From assembly GCA_036508635.1 (NCBI GenBank), contig DATCGY010000176.1, positions 1 through 6,048 on the forward strand: DNA of 6,048 bases. The letters are read 5' to 3'. The notes under the pieces are model-generated. The model made no database searches, was not told the DNA's origin, and saw only the letters and a program-made list of their open reading frames with translations. Made by a program: the position numbers and the translations under genes. The DNA comes from FEN-727 sp036508635 (GTDB lineage Bacteria > Actinomycetota > Geothermincolia > Fen-727 > Anoxymicrobiaceae). Shown one piece after another: positions 1-5,304 of this stretch; position 1 is the first letter of the stretch, and every line of letters begins with the position of its first letter.

Positions 1-290
1 TGGAGTCGGCCGCACGCCCGCCAGTCGATCTCAGAGGATTGACCCCGTTCACGGGCGAGGTGCTCGAGGCGGTTTCGGAGATACCACGGGGTGAGTCGAG
101 AAGCTATGCTTGGGTGGCCCGTAGTGTCGGGAGACCCGCAGCGTCGCGAGCCGTAGGTGGGGCTGTCGGCAGGAACCCGGTCCCGCTCCTCGTACCGTGC
201 CACAGGGTCGTGAGAACCGATGGTTCGATCGGTGGCTGGAGCGGCGCTCCGGGGTGGAAAGAGTGGCTTCTCGAGAATGAATCGACCTGA
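1..290 (+). CDS. ogt: Methylated-DNA--protein-cysteine methyltransferase, C-terminal part (5' end outside window)
   Basis: This is the C-terminal DNA-binding and catalytic domain of an O6-alkylguanine-DNA alkyltransferase, a suicide DNA-repair protein that moves the alkyl group from O6-alkylguanine onto its own cysteine. The frame is open from base 3 to the TGA at 288-290. The codons ahead of a possible TTG at 39 read PVDLRGLTPF, the usual entry into this domain, so the gene very likely begins upstream and TTG 39 is not its start. Visible motifs are RSYAWVA (Tyr that helps flip the base), SRAVGGAVGRNP (Arg finger in the recognition helix) and VPCHRVV, whose nucleophilic Cys codon is at 198-200. 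The C-terminal GSIGGWSG and KEWLLENE complete the fold. About 95 residues are present against roughly 160-180 for full Ogt/Ada-C proteins. A stand-alone domain protein is possible but less likely. rapZ follows after 132 bases; the two may be co-transcribed, but the sequence does not prove it. Confidence 0.93.
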   Translation, partial: ESAARPPVDLRGLTPFTGEVLEAVSEIPRGESRSYAWVARSVGRPAASRAVGGAVGRNPVPLLVPCHRVVRTDGSIGGWSGAPGWKEWLLENEST

Positions 291-406
291 CGGTAGGTAC
301 CGTGCAGGAATACGCGATACATGCGTCAACGATTTGCCGATAGTAATGGTAAAGGCGATCCTGACCTGCGTTCCGGTGGGACGCGTAACGGTGGTTGCCT
401 TCATTC

Positions 407-414
407 AGGAGGTG
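407..414 (+). promoter_or_regulatory. Shine-Dalgarno site that fixes the rapZ start
   Basis: AGGAGGTG is a near-perfect complement to the 16S rRNA 3' end. It lies 8 bases before TTG 423, an ideal distance, and 17 bases before ATG 432, which is too far. It also lies downstream of ATG 321, ruling out that longer start. It therefore selects TTG 423 as the rapZ initiation codon. Confidence 0.85.
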
Positions 415-422
415 CGCGGGCG

Positions 423-1277
423 TTGGACATAATGATCGTCACAGGGATGTCCGGGGCGGGAAAGACGGGCGCCCTCAAGTGCCTTGAAGACATGGGGTAT
501 TACGCGATCGACAACCTGCCCGCTACACTCCTGACAAACATCGTGGATATCGCTCCCATACACGGCAAGAAGCTCGAACGCGTGGCCGTAGTGATGGACG
601 TCAGGGGCGGGACGGAGTTTGAGGATCTGTTCAAAGCCCTTGAAGGACTCGAGTCCGTGCCATACACGATAGTTTTTCTCGACGCCTCAAACGATGTGCT
701 CCTCAAGAGGTTTTCTGAGACGAGGCGCATCCATCCGCTCGACGGAGCCGGGCTGAGAGTCACCGATACAATAGAGCAGGAGAGAAGGGTGCTCCAGCCG
801 CTCAGGGAGCGTGCAGACGTCGTCATCGACACTTCGTCTCTCAACATATACGAGCTCAGGGAAAAGCTCAGGCTGGTCGTGCCGGACCTGCGGGACATCC
901 GCATGACCAGGCTCACTTTCATATCCTTCGGGTACAAGTACGGCCATCCGCTCGACGCCGATATCGTCTTCGACGTGAGGTTCCTGCCCAACCCATACTG
1001 GGTAGAGGGGATGCGGGACCTGGACGGCCACGATGATAGCGTGATCGAGTACGTCCTGGAGCAACCTGAGACTGTCGAGTTCATTAACCGCTTCGACGGC
1101 CTCCTCGAACTGATACTGCCCAGCTACCAGCGCGAAAGACGGCCCTACCTCACCATCGCGATAGGATGCACTGGTGGGAAGCACCGTTCGGTGGTGATCA
1201 CAGATACCATGGCTGCGAGTTTCTTGGCCAGGGGGTTCGCCACAAGCGTCATCCACAGAGATATATCGAAGAAATGA
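423..1277 (+). CDS. rapZ: RapZ/YvcJ family P-loop nucleotide-binding protein
   Basis: RapZ family protein of 284 residues, a normal length (about 285-295). In enterobacteria RapZ is the adaptor that guides RNase E to the sRNA GlmZ and so tunes glucosamine-6-phosphate synthesis; in Gram-positives the homologue YvcJ is a GTP/ATP-hydrolysing protein of less certain role, so only the family is firm here. The N-terminal domain has Walker A GMSGAGKT (residues 8-15), then LEDMGYYAIDNLP (21-33), MDVRGG (58-63), FLDAS (85-89) and RFSETRRIHPL (96-106). The C-terminal domain has ISFGYKYGHP (167-176), DVRFLPNPYWV (184-194), YVLEQPET (210-217) and GCTGGKHRSV (248-257), all family signatures. TTG 423 is chosen because AGGAGGTG sits 8 bases upstream and the product then begins MDIMIVTG; a longer reading from ATG 321 adds a non-conserved leader lying before the ribosome site. 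Its stop overlaps the whiA start as ATGA. Confidence 0.96.
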   Translation: MDIMIVTGMSGAGKTGALKCLEDMGYYAIDNLPATLLTNIVDIAPIHGKKLERVAVVMDVRGGTEFEDLFKALEGLESVPYTIVFLDASNDVLLKRFSETRRIHPLDGAGLRVTDTIEQERRVLQPLRERADVVIDTSSLNIYELREKLRLVVPDLRDIRMTRLTFISFGYKYGHPLDADIVFDVRFLPNPYWVEGMRDLDGHDDSVIEYVLEQPETVEFINRFDGLLELILPSYQRERRPYLTIAIGCTGGKHRSVVITDTMAASFLARGFATSVIHRDISKK

Positions 1278-2218
1278 GCAGTCCAGTCCACAAGGTAAAA
1301 GACGAGCTTTCCCACCTCCAGCCAAGCAGGCGCTGCTGTAAGCTGGCCGAACTGTCAGCCCTAGCGCACATGGACGGCACCTACACGATACGCGGGCACA
1401 TGGGACATTTCCTGGTGACCGAGAGCTCGAGCCCGAGCACCGCGCGCAAGCTCTACACCCTCGTCCATTCGCTTTTTACTGTCGAGACCTCGGTGGTCAA
1501 GGTGAGCCGACGCAGCCCCAGGCGTGGAAACGTCTACAGGATAGAGATCCCCGACCAGCCCGGATTCCACCAGTTCCTGAACGAGCTCGGAGTCCTGGAC
1601 TCCAGCCTGTCACCTGAACCCGTGGTACCCAGGAGGATCACCCGTAACGACTGTTGCGCGGCGGCGGCTTTACGAGGCGCTTTCCTCGGTGGAGGTTACG
1701 TGAGCGAGCCTTTTGGTCCAGCCGACCTCGAGATCTCCTTCTCCACGAAGGAGGCGTGTCAGGCGTTCGGTGAACTGTTCGGCCGGCGCTCGCTCGAGCC
1801 CGGGATGCGTTGCCGGAGGAACCAGTGGGTCTTGTACCTGAAGAAAAGGCAGGATATCTCCGCTTTTCTCGCCATTATCGGAGCTCACAGCATGCACCTC
1901 TCGTGGGAGAGCCAGACCATACTCAATTCAACCAAGAACGAAGTCAACAGGCTGGTGAACTGTGACTCCGCTAACGCGCGCAGGCTGGCGGAAGCATCGC
2001 TGCGGCAGCGCGAGATGGTCGAAAGGCTAACGGAGGCAGGGATTCTCGACGACTCGGACCCTTTTTTGCGGGAGGTCGCACGCCTCAGGATAGCTTACCC
2101 ACAGGCATCACTCGCGGAGCTCGGCAGGCTGATGGATCCCCCGGCCAGCAAAGCTGTGATACAAGGCCGGATGCGCCGCCTGCATGTACTGCTGGCCCAA
2201 ATCGATTCCGGCTCGTAA
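1274..2218 (+). CDS. whiA: WhiA, LAGLIDADG-fold/HTH DNA-binding regulator
   Basis: WhiA homologue of 314 residues, full length for the family (about 310-330). WhiA is a DNA-binding protein: in Streptomyces it is needed for sporulation septation, and in Bacillus it affects cell division and chromosome segregation. Visible in order are CCKLAELSAL (21-30), the LAGLIDADG-like helix RGAFLGGGYV (134-143), which lacks the acidic residue of active homing endonucleases, NEVNRLVNCDSANARR (222-237), and a C-terminal helix-turn-helix from about 264 to 305 with ASLAELGRLMDPP (278-290) then SKAVIQGRMRRL (292-303). The recognition segment resembles the actinobacterial form more than the Bacillota SKSGVNHR form. 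The start is ATG 1274, overlapping the rapZ stop as ATGA; an in-frame ATG at 1166 would lie deep inside rapZ and adds non-family residues. No good Shine-Dalgarno precedes it, so translation probably depends on coupling to rapZ. The usual intervening yvcK gene is missing. Confidence 0.96.
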   Translation: MSSPVHKVKDELSHLQPSRRCCKLAELSALAHMDGTYTIRGHMGHFLVTESSSPSTARKLYTLVHSLFTVETSVVKVSRRSPRRGNVYRIEIPDQPGFHQFLNELGVLDSSLSPEPVVPRRITRNDCCAAAALRGAFLGGGYVSEPFGPADLEISFSTKEACQAFGELFGRRSLEPGMRCRRNQWVLYLKKRQDISAFLAIIGAHSMHLSWESQTILNSTKNEVNRLVNCDSANARRLAEASLRQREMVERLTEAGILDDSDPFLREVARLRIAYPQASLAELGRLMDPPASKAVIQGRMRRLHVLLAQIDSGS

Positions 2219-2255
2219 ATCGCTGTTCGGACAGGAACGGAGGCACCCGCGTATA

Positions 2256-2267
2256 AGTACTCGTACT
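2256..2267. repeat. Perfect 5-bp-arm palindrome abutting the gap promoter, possible operator
   Basis: AGTAC-TC-GTACT is a perfect inverted repeat with a 2-base centre; the same bases also read as a tandem direct repeat GTACT-c-GTACT. Its last T is also the T of the TG of the extended -10, so it fills the promoter spacer, where a bound repressor could block RNA polymerase. A regulator-binding role is inferred from position and symmetry only. With 5-base arms it could also be chance, and the 2-base centre is too tight to make a useful RNA hairpin. Confidence 0.35.
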
Positions 2268-2275
2268 GGTATAAT
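2267..2275 (+). promoter_or_regulatory. Extended -10 promoter for the glycolytic operon
   Basis: TGGTATAAT (2267-2275) matches the extended -10 consensus TGnTATAAT exactly, with TATAAT at 2270-2275. No convincing -35 lies 16-18 bases upstream, which is common for extended -10 promoters. Transcription would start near 2281-2283, giving an untranslated leader of about 37 bases before gap. A weaker overlapping candidate, CGGACA (2228-2233) with an 18-base spacer to TATAAG (2252-2257), may also exist. The surrounding 2251-2318 stretch is clearly more AT-rich than the flanking genes, as expected for a promoter. Confidence 0.7.
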
Positions 2276-2303
2276 ATTCGCCAATTGTTTTGAAGCTTGT
2301 TCG

Positions 2304-2312
2304 AAAGGGGTG
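2304..2312 (+). promoter_or_regulatory. Shine-Dalgarno site of gap
   Basis: AAAGGGGTG, centred on GGGGTG, ends 6 bases before ATG 2319. It selects that ATG over the earlier in-frame ATG at 2184, which lies inside whiA and upstream of the promoter. Confidence 0.75.
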
Positions 2313-2318
2313 TTTGCT

Positions 2319-3311
2319 ATGGCAATAAGGGTGGGAATAAATGGGTTCGGGAGGATCGGCAGGCTGGTAACCAGGGCTGCCACCGGCGATTCCGATATCG
2401 AAATCGTTGCTGTAAACGACCTTGCTGACGTCTCAATCATGCGTCACCTGTTCAAGTATGATTCTGTTCACCGCATCTATCCCGGCGAAGTCACAGCAGC
2501 CGACGGGAGCCTGATGATCGACGGTCGCGAGATCAAGGTTATCAGCGAAAAAGACCCCGGGAACCTGCCGTGGAAGAGCCTGGAAGTCGATATCGTCGTC
2601 GAGTCGACAGGCCTCTTCACGAAGAGGGACGCCGCGGCAAAGCACCTGGACGCTGGGGCAAGGAAAGTGATCATAAGCGCGCCGGCGACGGATCCCGACC
2701 TGACGATGGTGATGGGTGTCAACGAAGACATGTACGATAGAAGCAAACACAATATCATCTCTAACGCTTCGTGCACTACCAACTGCCTCGTACCGCTCGT
2801 GAAGGCCGTTAAAGACAGCTTTGGCTTCAAGAAAGGGTACATGACTACTTGCCACGCGTACACTAATGACCAGGTGATTATGGACGCTCCGCACAAGGAT
2901 CTGCGCAGGGCGCGAGCCGGCGCCATGTCGATAATCCCGACAACCACCGGGGCGGCGCGGGCAACAGGGCTCGTCATGCCGGAGCTCAAAGGAAAAATCG
3001 ACGGGCTGGCACTGCGCGTCCCGACGTTCGATGCTTCCGTCGTCGACCTGGTCGTCAATATAGACCGCGAGGTTACGGTCGAAGAGGTCAACGCCGCGGT
3101 GAAAGAAGCGGCGGGCAAGGAACGCATGAAAGGAATCCTCGAGTACTGTGAGGATCCGATCGTCAGCATAGACGTCGTCGGAAATCCCGCGTCATCAGTG
3201 TTCGACTCTCTTTGCACGATGGCCATGGGCGACATGATCAAGGTCATGTCCTGGTACGATAACGAGTGGGGGTACTCCAACCGCGTGATCGATCTGATCA
3301 AGTATATATAG
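2319..3311 (+). CDS. gap: Glyceraldehyde-3-phosphate dehydrogenase, type I
   Basis: Cytosolic phosphorylating GAPDH, converting glyceraldehyde-3-phosphate, NAD+ and phosphate to 1,3-bisphosphoglycerate and NADH. The 330 residues match the usual 330-340. The Rossmann motif GINGFGRIGRL (6-16) leads, with Asp34 in VNDLAD, which favours NAD binding. The catalytic site SNASCTTNC carries Cys152, and the partner base is His179 in CHAYTNDQ. PHKDLRRARA (191-200), PTTTGAARAT (207-216) and SWYDNEWGYSNRV (311-323) are standard. The cofactor-pocket residues around 189-191 read DAP rather than the DLP of the best-studied NAD enzymes, so NAD preference is likely but not certain. RVPTFDASVVDL (233-244) departs from the common RVPTPDGSVVDL. 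It is first in a gap-pgk-tpiA-gpmI run, preceded by an extended -10 promoter and a good ribosome site; pgk starts 22 bases downstream. The codons resemble those of neighbouring genes and nothing suggests transfer. Confidence 0.98.
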   Translation: MAIRVGINGFGRIGRLVTRAATGDSDIEIVAVNDLADVSIMRHLFKYDSVHRIYPGEVTAADGSLMIDGREIKVISEKDPGNLPWKSLEVDIVVESTGLFTKRDAAAKHLDAGARKVIISAPATDPDLTMVMGVNEDMYDRSKHNIISNASCTTNCLVPLVKAVKDSFGFKKGYMTTCHAYTNDQVIMDAPHKDLRRARAGAMSIIPTTTGAARATGLVMPELKGKIDGLALRVPTFDASVVDLVVNIDREVTVEEVNAAVKEAAGKERMKGILEYCEDPIVSIDVVGNPASSVFDSLCTMAMGDMIKVMSWYDNEWGYSNRVIDLIKYI

Positions 3312-3333
3312 TCCTGATTGCAGGGTGTTTTAA

Positions 3334-4524
3334 ATGTTGAATGCACCGAAGAAGACTATTCATGATACGGACGTCGAGGGAAAGAAGGTTCTGGTGCGAG
3401 TCGATTTCAATGTCCCGCTCGATATAGAGCGGAACGTTGTAGACGACACCCGGATCAGGGGCGCCCTGCCAACGATCCGCTACATCCTCGACCACGGGGG
3501 GCGGCCGATCCTGATGTCCCACCTCGGCAGGCCGAAAGGTCAGGTTGTCGAAAGCCTGAGGATGGGGCCGGTCGGGAAAAGGCTCGCAGAGCTCCTCGAT
3601 TACCCCGTCCTGACCCTAAAGGAATGCATCGGGCCCCGTGTAAAGAAGGCCATTGAAGAAAACCCGGACAAGGTGCTTCTTCTTGAGAACCTTCGGTTTT
3701 ATCCCGGCGAAAAAGAGAACCTGGCCGATTTCTCGAAGCAACTCGCGGAGCTTGCGGACGTCTACGTCAACGACGCATTTGGAACGAGCCACCGAGCTCA
3801 CGCATCGACGGTTGGCGTGACGGCGTACCTGCCGTCGGTCATGGGCCTGTTGATGGAGAAAGAACTCGAAACTCTCGGCGGACTTCTGGAAGAGCCGGCG
3901 CGGCCTTTCGTGGTGGTCCTTGGAGGAAACAAGGTCTCGGACAAGCTCGGTGTTATAGACAGCTTTCTGGAGATCGCTGACTCGATCCTGACAGGCGGCG
4001 GCATGTGCTTCACGATCATAAAGAGTATGGGGCTCGAAATAGGCCATTCGGTGACAGAGGACGACCAGCTCGGCCAGGTCGGAAACACCATGAAGAAGGC
4101 GCGAAGAAAAGGCGTAAAGGTCATGGTGCCGAGCGATATCGTCGTTGCGGACAGGTTCGACAAGAACGCCAATTACAGGATAGTGCCGACCGAGTCGATC
4201 CCGCCGGACTGCCTGGGCCTCGACATTGGACCGGTGACTGTCGAAAAGTACTGCTCGATCTTAAACGAGGCCAGGACGATCTTCTGGAACGGCCCCATGG
4301 GCGTTTTCGAGTGGCCTTCGTTCGAGAACGGGACGAAGAGTATCGCCTGCTGCGTAGCGAATGCAGATGCTGTCACGGTTGTCGGCGGGGGAGACTCCGA
4401 CGCGGCCTTGAGGCAGTTCGGGCTGGAAGAGAAGATCGATTTTGTCTCAACCGGGGGTGGCGCGGCGATGAGGCTGCTCGAAGGCAAGAAGCTGCCTGCG
4501 GTCGAAGCGCTCGCCGACCGGTAA
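3334..4524 (+). CDS. pgk: Phosphoglycerate kinase
   Basis: Cytosolic phosphoglycerate kinase, transferring phosphate from 1,3-bisphosphoglycerate to ADP to give 3-phosphoglycerate and ATP. The 396 residues are a normal bacterial length. N-terminal domain motifs bind the substrate: VRVDFNVPLD (21-30), MSHLGRPKG (61-69), ENLRFYPGEKEN (118-129), YVNDAFGTSHRAHAST (144-159). C-terminal nucleotide-binding motifs are VLGGNKVSDKLGVIDS (195-210), GGGM (221-224), WNGPMGVFEWPSFENGT (318-334), VVGGGDSDAA (349-358) and STGGGAAMRLLEGKKLP (372-388). The ATP-site GG-N-KVSDK has Asn199 where Ala or Ser is usual, next to the conserved Lys200; the remaining core is intact, so the enzyme should be active. ATG 3334 is preceded by AGGGTG (3322-3327), 6 bases away. 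The gap gene ends 22 bases upstream and tpiA begins 21 bases downstream, with no terminator in between, so all are probably on one message. Confidence 0.98.
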   Translation: MLNAPKKTIHDTDVEGKKVLVRVDFNVPLDIERNVVDDTRIRGALPTIRYILDHGGRPILMSHLGRPKGQVVESLRMGPVGKRLAELLDYPVLTLKECIGPRVKKAIEENPDKVLLLENLRFYPGEKENLADFSKQLAELADVYVNDAFGTSHRAHASTVGVTAYLPSVMGLLMEKELETLGGLLEEPARPFVVVLGGNKVSDKLGVIDSFLEIADSILTGGGMCFTIIKSMGLEIGHSVTEDDQLGQVGNTMKKARRKGVKVMVPSDIVVADRFDKNANYRIVPTESIPPDCLGLDIGPVTVEKYCSILNEARTIFWNGPMGVFEWPSFENGTKSIACCVANADAVTVVGGGDSDAALRQFGLEEKIDFVSTGGGAAMRLLEGKKLPAVEALADR

Positions 4525-4534
4525 CGAACGACCT

Positions 4535-4540
4535 GGAGGT
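4535..4540 (+). promoter_or_regulatory. Shine-Dalgarno site that fixes the tpiA TTG start
   Basis: GGAGGT ends 5 bases before TTG 4546 and lies in the 21-base gap after the pgk stop. It supports initiation at TTG; the next in-frame ATG (4579) falls after the catalytic GNWK motif and cannot be the start. Confidence 0.85.
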
Positions 4541-4545
4541 CTCGA

Positions 4546-5304
4546 TTGCGGAAGCCAATAATAGCTGGAAACTGGAAGATGAACATGCTACCCGGCCAGG
4601 CAGTAGCCCTGGTCGACGGCCTGGGCTCGGAGATCGCCGGATATGAGGACGTAGAGGCGGTCTTGTGCCCACCGTTCGTAGATATCCCCGCGGTGTCCTC
4701 TGCAATGAAGTCAGCCGGGATGAAGATGGGTCTTGGGGCGCAGAACATGCACTGGGAGGAGTCCGGCGCGTTCACGGGCGAGATTTCGCCAACCATGCTT
4801 CTCGACCTTGGCGTGACTCACGTCATAATCGGTCACTCCGAACGGCGCCAGTTCTTCGGCGAGACGGACCAGGGGGTGAACCGCAAGGTAAAGTCCGCGC
4901 TCGGGCACGGTCTCGTTCCGATCATGTGTTGCGGAGAAAGCCTCAAACAGAGGGAATCCGGCGAGACCGGCAACGTGGTGACAAAACAGGTGAAGTGCGG
5001 GCTCTTCGAGTTGAGCGCCGACGATGTCGCAGGCGTTGTGATCGCATACGAGCCGATCTGGGCGATTGGCACCGGAAAGGCGGCGACCGCCGCTGACGCG
5101 GACGAGGTTTGCGGGATAATCCGCGACGTCCTGGCCAAGGACTTCGGCAAGGAGACCGCTGAGAAGGTGCGCATCCAGTACGGTGGCAGCGTCACTCCTG
5201 ACAACGTTTCTGAACTCATGGGTATGGCCAACGTCGACGGCGCCCTCGTCGGAGGCGCAAGTCTCAAGCCTGACGTCTTCTCAAAGATCGTGAGGTTTTC
5301 TTGA
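4546..5304 (+). CDS. tpiA: Triosephosphate isomerase
   Basis: Cytosolic TIM-barrel enzyme interconverting dihydroxyacetone phosphate and glyceraldehyde-3-phosphate, which feeds the GAPDH encoded upstream. It has 252 residues, the usual size. The catalytic residues are all present: Asn9 and Lys11 in AGNWKMN (7-13), His97 in IGHSERR (95-101) and Glu169 in AYEPIWAIGTGK (167-178), which also contains the flexible loop 6 that closes over the substrate. The phosphate-binding ends are YGGSV (212-216) and DGALVGGASL (231-240). The start is a TTG, supported by GGAGGT 5 bases upstream and by the need to include the N-terminal GNWK motif. Its TGA stop overlaps the TTG start of gpmI as TTGA, suggesting translational coupling. 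Two more open frames overlapping this gene on the + strand are Arg-rich shadows. Confidence 0.98.
   Translation: MRKPIIAGNWKMNMLPGQAVALVDGLGSEIAGYEDVEAVLCPPFVDIPAVSSAMKSAGMKMGLGAQNMHWEESGAFTGEISPTMLLDLGVTHVIIGHSERRQFFGETDQGVNRKVKSALGHGLVPIMCCGESLKQRESGETGNVVTKQVKCGLFELSADDVAGVVIAYEPIWAIGTGKAATAADADEVCGIIRDVLAKDFGKETAEKVRIQYGGSVTPDNVSELMGMANVDGALVGGASLKPDVFSKIVRFS

Noticed and set aside
39..290. TTG at 39 as the true start of an 83-residue alkyltransferase
   Set aside because: The frame is open upstream to the window edge and the upstream codons (PVDLRGL) match the family, so the gene almost certainly begins outside the window.
290..303. Inverted repeat ACGGT-AGGT-ACCGT right after the ogt stop, as a terminator
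   Set aside because: Arms are only 5 bases and there is no following T-run. I also found no convincing -35/-10 pair in 291-422.
321..422. 34-residue N-terminal extension of RapZ from ATG 321
   Set aside because: The extension is not family-like, and the strong AGGAGGTG lies inside it, correctly placed for TTG 423.
500..1325. Long - strand frames opposite rapZ (500-1084 and 687-1325)
   Set aside because: They are GC-driven antisense shadows of an intact rapZ, without motifs or ribosome sites.
1650..1720. Homing endonuclease or intein suggested by the LAGLIDADG-like motif
   Set aside because: The motif is the normal WhiA fold, lacks the catalytic acidic residue, and is followed by the WhiA helix-turn-helix; there is no host gene interruption.
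2276..2318. Riboswitch or structured leader upstream of gap
   Set aside because: The leader would be only about 37 bases, with no stable hairpin or known aptamer pattern.
2477..3346. 289-residue open frame on the - strand opposite gap
   Set aside because: It is an antisense shadow of a strongly conserved gene, with Ser/Thr/Arg-rich low-information composition and no recognisable domain.
4005..4646. 213-residue + strand frame across pgk and tpiA
   Set aside because: It is an Arg/Gly-rich out-of-frame reading of pgk that crosses into tpiA; no family motif is visible, and both real genes are intact. The same applies to the frame at 4665-5096.
4173..4796. 207-residue - strand frame opposite the pgk-tpiA junction
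   Set aside because: It is a shadow frame spanning two real genes on the other strand, with no domain signature. Other - strand frames opposite tpiA and gpmI were dropped for the same reason.
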